Below are positions 34,918 to 48,400 of a DNA stretch of 64,000 nt, in pieces. The position numbers and the translations under genes were made by a program. The DNA is from Pomacea canaliculata (lineage: Eukaryota > Mollusca > Gastropoda > Architaenioglossa > Ampullariidae), in contig NC_037596.1 of the NCBI RefSeq assembly GCF_003073045.1, positions 28,432,392 through 28,496,391 on the forward strand, given 5' to 3'. How positions within the stretch are numbered: the stretch's first letter is position 1; every line of letters starts with the position of its first letter. The notes beneath the pieces are model-generated. The model searched no databases, was not told where the DNA came from, and saw nothing but the letters and a program-made list of their open reading frames with translations.

Positions 34918-35420
34918 CACTTTGTCGTGGAAAACACAATAAGACAAGATTAGGTTATATAAATCTTTACCGACATAATTACTTTGTTGTTATTGACAGC
35001 TGGCCGCTACCTGAACCTTAGATTACAAGTAAGTTAATACCAGCAAAATACTAAGTGTTGGGACAACCTTGCTGTATTTATTATTGTTAATTTGTCAATT
35101 GCAGCGCACTTGCTCGTTAATATCTTTATGGTTAGAATTTTTAGGAAAACAATGATAACAAAATGTATAAAATGTATTTTTCTTAACGGAAACACGTTAA
35201 AATAAGGCCTTGTTTGTTTTTAAAGTTGTTTTTTTATATAAGAATGCGTGTAAGCATGAAGTTGAACATTAAGACAATGCAACTTTTTTCTTGTAATCAC
35301 ATAAACTGTCAGCCTCTGTAATACTGCTAATACCCTACAAGGCAACTCAGTCATTAATTAAAATGTTTATACGATGTCAGGCTGATTCATCACCAGGTGT
35401 GCAGGTGTATAATTAAGAAG

Positions 35421-36320
35421 CTAAAAGAAGAGAGAATAGGGAAAAACTAGAGAGAGAAAACTAGCGTATAGCTATTGGGTTTGATGAACTTCATATGGAA
35501 AACATCAGCTCAGAAACCCTGAAAATACTGATCACATCGTCGAATTTCTGAGTTGTAAATGTAAATAGTAGCTGACTAGATGTGAAGATGAAAACATTGA
35601 CGAATCCAGGTGATGAGGTAAAGAAACTCAAGGTGGGTTTATAATGCAGGCAATACAAAGTACAGTCTGAAGGTTCCAGTGGCAGAACAAAGAAGAAAGA
35701 TGGGGCAGTTACATGCTTCATCTATGGCACTGAAGGTCATATTTTAAGGCGCGGCAATCAGATTTGAAAGGTCATTATAAGGCAACCGACTCAAACATGA
35801 CACTTAATCACTACGCTGCCTCACAAACATTTCTCAGCTATGGTAGCGGGCACAGACAGGAGAAGAAACTACTGGGAGCTTTAGGATTTGAGCTACAATA
35901 GATTACTTCCCTTAGAAAACTAACAATAGCAACAACGATGACGACGACGACGACGACAACAACAACAACAACAAAGAGTCCATCAATCAGGTATAGACTA
36001 TGCTATTCTACTTACGTACTTGAAAGAGATAAACCACTAGGTATTAAATCAAGAGGACAGGTACCTTATCACGGATGTGCATGTAAGTGAAGCGCAATGT
36101 AGTGTGTCGCGTGCGCGTCTCACACGCACACAACTACACACAAACACATGACAGACACTCAAAACTATTCACTACTACAATAAACAAGGCATTCCTGCTG
36201 TTGACCCCCCTTTTACTGTTGGTTTCGGTTTGACTTGATTTCATGGAGGTGTCAGGCCCGCAGTGGTGTTGTACAGTCCTGGTTGCTAACATTCCTATGT
36301 TGTCGGTGATATGCTTCCGC
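35421..36320. other. Intergenic region before gene C
   Basis: No exon found. A GAC repeat followed by an AAC repeat occupies about 35937-35974. The frames at 35491-35721 and 36134-36358 on the minus strand show no support. Confidence 0.5.
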
Positions 36321-36327
36321 GTTGGCG

Positions 36328-36362
36328 CTTTATATGGGAGGCCATTCAGTGCCTCCACTCAG
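36328..36362 (+). promoter_or_regulatory. Gene C core promoter
   Basis: A TATA-like CTTTATATGG at 36328 is followed by CCTCCACTCAG at 36352-36362, the same 11-mer and near-identical spacing as in gene A. The start codon is 46 bases further on. Confidence 0.5.
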
Positions 36363-36407
36363 TACGATCTTTAGGCCACTCGATTTTGTTTCTAGTGAAC
36401 TGAAGTC

Positions 36408-39400
36408 ATGTTATATGTGGTTGGTACCTACGTGCTGTCTGTTTTACTGTTTGCAAGAACAGGTAAATATACTTTCATTATACTTCATTGATATGAGTCG
36501 CCAAAATAATTATTTTATTTATAAAAAGAAGCGAAATTATTTTATTACTTTAACTAATTTTTGACATTAATATCAAATTTCAACCAGACTCACACTGACT
36601 ACTCAAATACTAATATAAAAATATAATCAGGTTACTAGAGATAAAATTATTTATTAATATTAAGTTTATAAATAAACGTGTGACATTATATTTTAAAATG
36701 CATTGCTCGTACAGCCGGACAGCTGACAGCCCGCTTAGTCAATGGAACTAATTATGCGGGGCGCCTGGAGATTCTTTACAATGGAACCTGGAGCACCGTG
36801 TGTGACGATTTCTTTGAAAACATTGACGCACAGGTAGCCTGCAGGATGCTGGGATTTTACAGGTGAGCACGAAAACAAAATTCCTATGATAATTTATTAT
36901 TTTACATACATAAATATATTGACTATTGCGTTTACGTAAGTAAAGGAAATAAATCACTCAGGGAAGTAGGAGAGTTATGTGAAAACGAATTAATCACTGA
37001 TGTGTTGCTTGGTGAGGTGCAATTCATTGTGTCGTGTGCATATGTGTATGTGTGTATGCGCGCGTGATTTCGTAGCGAGCATGTGAATGTGTTTTGATGT
37101 ACATAAGTTGTAGTTTTCATCAACCATGTATTTAATAATTTGCTAGTAGTATTATAGGTAAGGGTGTCTTGCTTTTTGCCTGATGGCGCTTCTGATCTCT
37201 TCTAGCCCTGGTGCTGTAGCTGTGTCGTCCAACATGTACGGCGCGGGTCAAGGCAGTATTTTGCTTGATGATGTTAACTGCTTGGGAACAGAAACCAGCT
37301 TGGAACAGTGCTCACATCCAGGGTACTACCGTCACAACTGTGCACACCAAGAAGACATCGGTGTCATCTGTAATATTCGTAAGCGTGTTATTATACTGAC
37401 CTAATGTGGCTGTTTTTGGTAGTATAATGTGTTAAAAAAAAACCTAGAAATAGTTTTCTTCAGGTTGCAATATCTTATGAGAACCGATTAAGAATCATAA
37501 TGATCAAGAACAATGCTGAAGTAAGCAATAATGAGATAGACATATACATAGCAATTAAAAAGCATAGATGTAAAATTTATTAAATTAACCCTAACCCTAG
37601 ACAAGAGAGAAAACATGCACAAAGACACACATGAAGATTTCATCAGATGTCAATCACTAGAACCAAGAAGGCAAGAGACGCTTGTATCTCCAACTAGCCG
37701 TAAAGTCAACAATGAATATGTTTAAACTGAGTCGTAAACGACAAAGCGATAAAATGGAAGTAATTTGTAACAATAACAATAACAATAACAACAGACTTTA
37801 TTAATCCCAATGGGCAATTTATAACATGGGAGCTGTGCTCTGCGTCCAACATATATGTATATGGATAAAAAAATTGTTTCATTTTATTTAACGCCTTTCT
37901 TTTATATTTTTATGTTTTCCCCTCCCATATAACCCTAAGTCCCGCATAACTTTCTATGATGACTCGAACAAGCGGCGGAGTCTCAAGCTGTGAGAAGGTC
38001 TGAATGAAACCAAGTACAGTTAAACCTGTATCAACCAGTTGGTCTTTCCCCTTATAACTACACTATTGCTGCTTAAATTAAAAAAGCAAATGTTTGCTTA
38101 GGTAAGAAAAACCTTGCTAGTGTCAATGTGAGAACTGCCGTGTTTACGCCAGTGTCTATTCAGTAAATACCCACAAAGGAGGCCAAAAAGCAGTCATTCG
38201 TGACTTCCGTGTTCATTGGTTGGTATGTTTGCATTGAATGCATTTAACAAGTGCGAATGCTGCATATGTTTCAAAAGGCCCCAGTTCTATTGCCCAATGC
38301 CCCGCTTTTATATAGCTTCGTCTCTGAGCTATAGAAAAATTATTTAAACTCTGTCCATTAAAAGGACAGGTTTTTTGAAGAGGTTTGCACCGTAGATTAA
38401 ACTAACGAGCCATTAACGACGACAGAGGTGCAAGAGACTTAAAATAGTCACCACCATCAATATTCAACATTTCATATCCGTCTGCATTCCATATTAGTAA
38501 AGAGTTGACAATGTTAAAAAAAAAAACTAAGAATTACATAAGCTCAACTCATTTCCTTTTATATAAAACGCTAAGCAGCGAAAGCAATAAACTTAGGATT
38601 GAAACATGGCCTTTAAATTTTACGATCAAAAGTCAAAGCAGCAACAACAAGCCTTCAAAACTGCAAGATATAATCGGCAGTACATTAGTGTACACTCGGG
38701 GGAAAAAAATAACCCGCGGACGTGTAGTAACAGGTCGTTCGCCCCAGATGTAAGCTGAAACTCTTGCGTGATTTATATTCCAAACGTCGATACAGATCCA
38801 CCCGATTGTGTCTTCTAATATCAACAAGTACCACTGCTTTTTGCTGGAACAGTGCAGTCGGGTGTGTAATTTGAAACGCTCAAGTAAGTTGCGTTTTTTT
38901 TCTATGCTTGCCACAACCCGACTTAAACAAAATAGGTACGTAACTCCTGTGTAACTAAACAAAATTGTATCTCTAGTCAGTGAAGCAGCCTTAACCGCCA
39001 AAGGTCCCACTAAAATATCCCAGCAGACCATTGCAAATCTCTCTTCAAACGAAAGTTCACCAGTTTCTTCGCTTGGTTTACTCTTAACGCTACACGCACT
39101 CTTCGCCTTCGCTGTTTGTGTTTACTTTGTAGTATACACAAAAGAACAGATGGGAATTTTTTGTTAAAGGTTTTTATACGGAAAGAGGAAAATGAAGGCC
39201 CATGAAAATAGAAATCCAATGAAACTTTAACTGCTTATATTCATTACCCCATGCTGTACTGCATCACCTGATCGTGAACTCGATACTGGACATTAGCGGC
39301 AGGATAATTATTGTCTGCCGCTGACGGAGTCGCGATTGAACTCGCAATGGAGGACCCGGAGAAAGCTATATTTCTTTTACAGCAAGACTCCTATGTGAAC

Positions 39401-42400
39401 CCTATTAAGTTTTTAAAAAAAAGCAAAAAGAAGATAAACACATTCCACGCGAGCCTGACCTCGTTTGTGTTTTTGTCTTCTTTGATACTACCTACCCGCC
39501 CCTTGCACAAGTCGGCTATAAATCTTCATAGTACTGACTGATATTAACTGATAGAATGTTGCAATAACAAATATTCTAGAAACACAATTGTATTAGATGG
39601 GCATTGCCAGTACATGCTTCCAGAAAGAACACAACAGCCTTTAGGGCACTTGAACCAGAAGAAGGTACTGGGTTAGAGTTTGCAATGGCTGCCAATACTA
39701 GCACAGTGTGCTTGGCGTTGCAAATGATTAATGTTTATGATTTTCATCAGGGTAACTAAGATCATGTCTACTTGTATGATTTTTACTCGTGCACATCAGA
39801 ACTTTTATACCAGGAAGTATATTACTGGTTTTTTTTTATACAAGGTTCCCTTTGTTATTTCTTTTCACCTTCTGTTTTGCTCCCTTGAAGGCAAGTTATT
39901 TTTATAAATTATTTTTGTCGGTCAATGCCATTGTAGTGAGAGCATGAAAACAAGTAGAGCTGCACTATTGTATATACGGTATCCAAAATAGTTTTTCGTT
40001 ATATGGCAGTCACAATTTGTAGAATGTAAAAAAGGAAGTAAAAAAAACCCATCCTTTTGAATACAATTCGAGAAACATCGTACCAATAAATCCCCTTTCG
40101 AAAAGTTCCAGTACTAAGTCACAGTACTTTACTTTCATCTTGTATTATTTTGTGTGTGTGCGCATCTTAATTATTTATTATCAGTTTCTGCTACTTCATG
40201 TGACATTTTTTGGTTTATCATACAGTACTTACAAAGCATAAAATACTACTTACATAAAACAATAGTACCGTTATTTAATAAGTCATATGGCTATATGGAA
40301 GCCACTTCTTCAGAAAGGATACGCGTGAGCCATGAGTAAATGCCAATATTGCTCCAATATATATATTATATCAGCCCAGTTACACTCCTTTAAATTCTAC
40401 CTCCCACTTTATGAGTATATATGTGTACACTTTATTGTCTTAAAGATATTTTGAAACTTCTTTCTTCCCCTTTCTAATAATAGCCAATCGCCTATTAACA
40501 GGTTTATTATGAGAGACTAACAGGTAATTACACTTCATTTGATATTGTTTATTGCACTATACCAAGCCCATATAGGTTATGAAATCCGTTGTAGGTTAAG
40601 GTAAAATACTTAACATAGAATTTTTTAAGAGTCAGAAATGTACCATCAACATTATTGAGGTCTCTTTTTTTAAACTTATGCATCCAACCATTTTAATATA
40701 AACTAATTTTCTGCCTCTAATTGAAACTCATTTTGTCTGGAATCTTATGTAATTTGATTTGTTTTTTCCTTCATCATATTGCAAAGAAATGACTTTTAAC
40801 AGCTGGACAACTAACAGCCCGCTTAGTGAACGGCACTCAGTGGGCGGGGCGCCTGGAGATTTTGTACAACGGGACGTGGAGCACAGTGTGTGATGATGAC
40901 TTCGGAAAAGAAGAAGCGAAGGTGGCTTGCAGAATGATGGGTTTTAGCAGGTATTTTGAAAAAAACAAATTAAAGTCTTGAAATCAAGAAATTTTTTCTG
41001 TTTTTACCTTTATTAATATTAGCTGTTTAGTCGACGCCATAACACTGAATTCTACATATGCACTGCTTAAGTCGTTTTAATGGCATAGAATCCAATGTTA
41101 TATTTAATATATATTTAATAATGCAATAAATTTCATTTTTTCGTTTTTTTGAATATCAAATCTTATATAAAAACATCTATACTCTGTTCATTTTGACTGC
41201 TGGTTTTATCACTGTAAATAAGATACTCTTTCCAGGAATTGCCGTTGATGAAAAGAAAGAGTATACCTCTTTTAAAACACTTTTGAATGTAGATCCCACA
41301 CTTCCGAAATTAATGTTTAGATTAATGTAATACTATTTATTACTTGTATCTCAACTGTTTTAATACATGAAACAGAGCAGAGGTCCTACAAGTAGGTTCT
41401 GTAGTGTATGGACCTGGCCAGGGAACTATCTTACTGGACGATGTAATCTGCCAGGGTACAGAGACCAGTCTTGATCAATGTTCTCACCTACCATTCTACC
41501 AACACAACTGTCAACATGTCGAGGATATTGGTGTCATCTGCAGTAACCGTAAATTGACATTTTATAATGGAATATTAAAGGACGTTCTATTATATTTTTT
41601 TAATAGTTATTTCAGCAACTTGTATCCTACCTTAACTTAACATTTGATTTCTCCATCACAGTCTGCTTGACACTCTTTTTAATAGCACTCAAACCGCCCT
41701 GCTTAAGGTGACAAACGACATTTTGTCTGCTCTGGAGAGATGTGACAACTCATTTCTCACCATGTTAGACCTGTCTGCTGCCTTTGATACCATAGACCAC
41801 ACTACTTCAGTTATAGACTCAGTACTCTCTATGGCATCTCAGACTACCCACTAGACTGGTTTCAGTCATATCTCTCAGACAGGACTCAGTCAGTTACAGT
41901 TGATGTTTGCGTTTCTCCACCAGTCTCTATACTCCCACAAGACCCACAAAGGTTCTGTACTTAGTCCCACACTCTTTATCATGTACATTAAGCCACTTAC
42001 TACCCTCAATCTCACTCTATATCTGATCAGTCCTTTGCTAAAGACATTCAGCTGGTCCTCTTCTGAGGTACACGCTACTCTCTTGAGAATCCAAGAGTTG
42101 TACTTCTGATATTAGACTATCGAGGACACACAAGAAGTTAAGTGACGAAATAAAAGCTTTAATTTTTTTTTTCAAAGAGAAGAGACCAGAGTATACCATT
42201 CACTGCCTGTCTCTGTTCCGGTCGGCCAGACCGATGTTACTTTTGTAACTTCAACATGTAACTTAGGTTACATAATGTCTGCTAACATGTTCTTGATAAC
42301 ATGTTTCCTATATTTGCCGTGATGCATACTATGAGCTCTGGAAAATCAGCTCCATTCGTCATTTTTTGTCCATCTCAGCCACCAAAATTCTTATCTGACC

Positions 42401-45400
42401 ATTTGTTCTAAGCTACACTACAGCAACTCTCCTCCTACTGGTTGTACACAGTACCTCATTCACAAGCTTTCTACCCTCCCTCCCACAAAGACAGTCACAT
42501 ACGGACAACGGACGTCCTCCCTATGTGCTGCTAAGCAGTGGAACTCTCTTCTACATCACATTCTCCACACGGACTCCAGGGCTACATTCACACGCTCTCT
42601 GAAAACATATCTGTTCACTAAGTACTATCCTTGAATTACTAGCAGTATTGTCTGTCGTATAAACCATTAGGTACGGCTCCAACTATTTACACTATTTTTT
42701 ATACCTTTATCCATTGCTTTACGCATTGTGCCTGTACGTGTCTCACTGTCCACTATCTGTTTACTTATTATTAGTCTTGCAACGTGAGTGCGATCTATCT
42801 TGGTCGTGATGCTGCGAATAACAGATACCGATTGTTGTTGTTGTTGTTGTTGTTGTTGTTTTGTTGTTGTTATTATTTTTATTAAAATGGTTTCTGGTAC
42901 AAAAGTTTTGACAGCACATTGATTAATATATATATACCCCAGCAACCACTGGGTTGCATTTTAGGACATTTTGATGCTAGCCATTTTTTTACCAGAAGTA
43001 ACTGTCAATATCTCAGAATCTTCCCAACTGCGTTTGGCGGGAACAAGCCAAACTAGTCTGCTCATGGGTCGTCCGGAAATTTTTTTCCGTGAGTGGACTA
43101 TGCTGTGCCTCATTACTAATGAGACTGCCAAAGTCATCTGTAGAACCCTTGGCTTTCCTTCGTATGTACTTTGGTGTCATTAAAAGTATTATAATAATTC
43201 ATCAAATATACTTAACCTCGTCGCTACTTTAGCCCCTGATAAATGAATAACATTAAAAATAATATTTTTTTTAGTATCTATATACTGTAAACTATGTGGA
43301 CGAAGTAAAGTGTGCAGTCCACTTCATGTTTTCATAAGGACTGTATCTGCTGTCATTTGCAAACGTATTGCTTATTTCCAAAATTAATATACGGAAGATT
43401 TAGCATTTGATGTTATTACGACATCCAAAAAATACAGTTTTTGTGTATGTGTGTTTATTGCATGATTTAAACTCGTTCTTATGCAGGACCAATGCAGTTG
43501 TGGTTGCATCCTCATTTGGACCTTTGCAAGGACGCTTTTTGTCAGACAGGGTGGCATGCGTGGGTAATGAGACCAGTCTTTTTAGCTGCATCAGTAGCGT
43601 GACAAGCTACCTCGATAGCTGCACCATACAACGTGGAGTCATCTGCAGTGACTGTGAGACCATTTTACTGTCTTTTACTTCTAATAAAATACACATACTT
43701 TTTGACACTTATTTCATTAAACGATAATATTATTATAGCATAATATCCACCCTATTATGTGACTTAACTCTTTCACTTTTTTTCCAGTAAGTACACATTT
43801 ATTAACAATTGGTGAGATGCATAAGTATGTTTCAAAAATTCAATGTTTTTTTAAGAAAAAATATGAATGTGCGTTGACTGTCGCACTATCTGCAGTATTT
43901 TAACCCATATGATCTACACTATTCGTTCAGACTAAGTATACTACTTAACGATGCTATAAATGACATGCGTATTGTTAATTAAAAAAAGGACAATAACCAT
44001 GATATGCATCTTACCAGATTATGATGTATATAGATAACGATGTATATATCGGCGTTCTAAAGTACAAAATAAGTTTGTGAAATTTTCTCGCAAACGCCTT
44101 CAAGTGATTGACTAGCTTCGATTTTCCTAATTCTCTTCTGAATCTTACTGCAGTTTAGCTTTGTTATATCTTTCTTTCTGTATTCTAGCAATCCAGACCC
44201 TATATATTGTTGCTGGCGCAAATTCTTCGATTACTAGTTATCCGTTTATGGAGGGGACCAAATGTGAGTCTAAAATGTGAAAGTGTACAACGAAACCAGT
44301 TTATCACCCAGTACACATGGCTTGAAACTGCAAGTGGTCGTCCTTCTAACGAATACCTGATTTTTGACAATGTAACTAAAACCCATCAGGGAGGTCGAGT
44401 GAGCTGTGGAACCAGCTTAACTCTAGTGGAATCATTCAATCAGCTGCCAGTGAAACACTACTGATAAATGTTTATTGTAAGTATATCTAAATTAATTACT
44501 TCTTGAACAAAAAAACGAATTGGGGTTTCTTGCTCAGACTACAAACTCAACGTTTAAACTTGTAGTGCATATTGTGATGTTTTAAAATTTCTTTTAAAAT
44601 ATATAAGGGACTACATAAATTTTATGACATATTTTTCTTAACTAAAATATTTAACTTGTCCTGTCAATTTTTTTCAGATATCCCTGTTATAAACATTACA
44701 TCAAACCAGAATGAATGTGAATCAGTACCTTCCTTTCCCAACCATTGTGCTGTGACTGAGGGCCACAATGTCACATTTAGATGTGAAGTCAACAGTAACC
44801 CGCCCCCTGCTGTAATCAGATGGTCTGGAAGCATTTACAGCAATACAAGAGAATTTCAACTAACATCAGTAAACCGACAGATAGGACAGTCTCGGTATCT
44901 CTGTATTGTTACAACACAGTCTGTTGCTGATGACAAGCGCCTGCCTTTGACTTCGTCTCGCTTGCTCACAGTTATAATCAAATGTAATTTTGGACTTTAT
45001 TTTTTATCAAAAAAACTTAGAGCTTTTGCAATTGTCTACCTCACTGTCTTATGTATTAAGCAATTCAATGTTTAGATACGTTCCTGTAACGTGTTTGCTT
45101 CATTTAGCTTTATTTATTGTCAACCTTATGTTATACTGGTATTGAGGGATATACTTTTAAAATCACGTTATCCATTTTTTTTACCTTAGACCCGTCAACT
45201 GTGCTGAGGTTTCAAATGAATGCTGTGGAAAACGAGACAATTATTGTTAATGAAAACTCCAGTATTGAGATGTTGTGTCAGGCGGACGGTAGACCTACAC
45301 CACGGATGTCGCTTGTCATCATCAAAGACAACAACCGTGTGCTTAGCTCTCGGCCTGCAGGTGTAATACAGGTGATGGAGGAGACAGGAGAATTAAGATA

Positions 45401-48400
45401 TTTCATAAGTCATATTCAATGCGAAGATTCCGGTGACTACAAGTGTGAAGTGGATAACGGTGTGGGAATAGACAGCAAGACTGTCAAACTTTTAGTTCTG
45501 TGTAAGTGTCATTTGTGGGTTATGTAAGTGTTTGTCTAACACTCCTTACCTCTCTCTGAGCTACACAAACCCTTAGCAGATCACTGTAGGACAGAAATAT
45601 TAAATAGGTTCTTAACTTTCAATTAAGTGCAAAACACAAATACAAAACTTTTGCAAGTCAAAATTTAAAGTAATCAGTCACTGCTTATAACAGCTTACAG
45701 CAAGAAGCAACGATATATATATATACATTTCCGCAATCGAGCTTTAATTTAATTTACGAAAAAATATATACACAGCCTTAGATTAAATCTCATTCATTCA
45801 GTTTGTGGATTGTACTGCTGGAGGCTTAATAAGACCTTTTGCAAGTGTTCAAAAGATGATACTATATCCATTAATTTGATAGGCTTTTTAATTAAGGTTG
45901 TTGGTAAGTTCCGTCGATGTAAGTCTTAACACATTAAGAAATCTTTTACTATACATAATATTGTAAATTGACAGCTACAATGTGAACAATTTTGTTTATA
46001 GACAAAATAACCAAAGCTGTTTTCTTTAATCTCACGTTTTCTTTTCATCGATTAATCAGTTCATCTTTCCAACTCATGGATTGAAAGTATATATTACAGA
46101 CCGGCCAGTGCTGCATCAGATGTCAATGGTTTTGCTTATTCAGTTTGATTGCCTGATCATGTACTACTTTCAAAAAAAAAAAGAAAAGAAGTAGCTAGCT
46201 TCAGATTCCTATCTGGGAAGATTGATTTAAACACACAAAATTTGAATGGTGCTGTAATTTTAATTAGGAATATTTGTACTGGTTAGAGATAAAATGTGAA
46301 GTAGTATTTACTTCTTTCAATATATGTGTTTATTGAATCTTTGATAGTTTTTAGTGAGTGATGATAATTGGGGTTTTTAGTAATACTTTTAACTGTGCAG
46401 GCGCTCCAAGAATAATTCAGACAGGAGATCACATTATTTCGCTGGATATCGGGGATTCTGAACGCGTTCTGAGTGTTCAACTGAAGTCGTACCCACCACC
46501 AGAAGTAGAAAGTGTGGCTTCTTACCAAACTAAAGTAAACGATGGAAGAGCATACCTACCCGCTTACGACCAAATAAACGCAGTGTGTGTTGAAAACAGT
46601 CTTTCACCAGAACTCGCCACCTGTAACATTACTGTTGACAATGTGACAAAGGCTGATGAAGGATTTTATACTATAACCTTCAGAAACAATCTTGGACAGG
46701 AACATTTTCCTTTCATTATTGTACAGAGTGGTAAGTAGAGCTTATAAGCAGATTTGCAATGTTCATTTATTTTATAAAAGACAAACATAAAACATAAACT
46801 TAAGCAAACTAGATAACACAGAGCGTAGAGTGGTCGAATGTTCTCGCCCACAAACATTTACTTATTTATCATCATCATCATTCCTTGTTACCCCTCGAGG
46901 AGCATAGGGCCGCAACAACTTACAGTGATACCTCGGTTCTCGAACGCCTTGACTTTCGACCAAATCGGTATTCGACCAGGAAATTCGAGAAAATTTTGTC
47001 TTGGAATCCGAACAAATATTTGGAACTCGAACATCCGAACGTCCGAGATGAGCCGAGTTGAGCCGAATGGCGTTCATTCGGCCCAGCGCGCCTTGCTTGC
47101 GTCATCAGTGTGAGTGCAGAGGAGAAAAAAACAGCAAACAATTGACAAATTCTTCCGTAAAGAAATCAGACAAGCAACTGCAGAGCAAGATTCTGATTCT
47201 CCTCAGCAAAAGATAGAGAAAACAGAAACACCCGAAGAGCAGTTACCCTCTGTTTTTATTGAAGAGGACTCCCCTTCAAAACAATAACTATCCCCCTTCC
47301 CTCCTCCCTCCACATTCATTCCCTCCTGCCATAAAGTTTGGTACAGGTACAGTAAATGAAACACAATTTACTGTACTGTACTGTACAGTACATTTTATTT
47401 TTTTGTTTTTGTTTTAATAAATACACTTTTATTTGTTATTTCTTGTTTTTCTACATATTATATACAAATTAGGCCAGTAAATAGGCATTTTCTGGGGCTT
47501 GGAACGAATTAATCCAGTTTCCATTATTTCCTTTGGGTTTCATTGCTTCGGTTCTCGAACAATTTGGTTCTCGACCGTCCTCCCGGAACGAATTATGTTC
47601 GAGAACCGAGGTATCACTGTACTTATTTATACTTGCGATTAATAGTATTCCCATAATGATAATCATTCTTGAGGAAAGATCATTTAATAATAAACTAAAT
47701 TGTTGATGCTTTCATAGCTTTCGAACTGCGTTTGGCGGGAACAAGCCGAACTAGTCCCCACATGGGTCGTCCAGAAATGCTGATTGGTCGTGACTGGACT
47801 ATGCTGTGTGACGTCACTGACGAGACTGCCAGAGTCATTTGTAGACTTCTCGACTATGCTTCGTAAGCTTTCTTTTTTCATTATTTTCCAGTTTTCTTTT
47901 AATTCCCAACTGTTATTACGTAAAGCAATAGTGAAAGTGTGGATCAATCACCTCAATTTACATTTTAGAAAATATTTCAATCCAACTGAAAAAGTATATT
48001 TTGTTATGTAGAAACGAAGCAACGGTGGTTGCATCGTCATTTGGACCTGTGCAAGGACGCTTCCTAAATTCTAGAGTAAGATGTCTTGGCAATGAGACTA
48101 ATCTCATTGTTTGCATTAAGAGTGTGTCGGGTTATATGGATAGTTGCAGTTCCGAACAAGACAGAGGAATCATATGCAACGACGGTAAGAATAACTTCTT
48201 CACATTTAATTTTCTGAGGCGCATTTATCTATTACGTTCATTATAACCACGGGACTTTAAATTTTGATACTTTGATTATGATCTCATTGCATTACTATGA
48301 GTTACAATATATGTGGACCATAAAGTAGCATAAAATTGATTGTCTACAATAAAGACAGCATTATCTACCGAAAGAAAAAATTAGTAACAAGATCGAAGAA

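Larger units (their letters stand above)
32440..35420. repeat. Block duplication, copy 1 (with minus-strand EF-hand gene)
   Basis: Aligns with 60525-63430 in the same orientation. Shared landmarks include the 3' flank (CATAAACATCGTCACA), all five coding exons, the TATA region and the distal motif GATGTCAGGCTGATTCATC near 35375 and 63385. The copies are more diverged than the 5-kb tandem repeats at the left end, so this duplication is older. Confidence 0.88.

Noticed and set aside
37585-37600. Telomere-like CCCTAACCCT
   Set aside because: Only about two units; chance in AT-rich sequence. A similar short match near 5870 is also isolated.
38633-39031. 132-codon minus-strand frame in a gene C intron
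   Set aside because: No recognisable domain and no supporting splice context.
39311-39541. 76-codon plus-strand frame beginning [15 protein letters not shown]
   Set aside because: Composition looks protein-like at the start but decays into a lysine-rich run; no homologue or splice context recognised.
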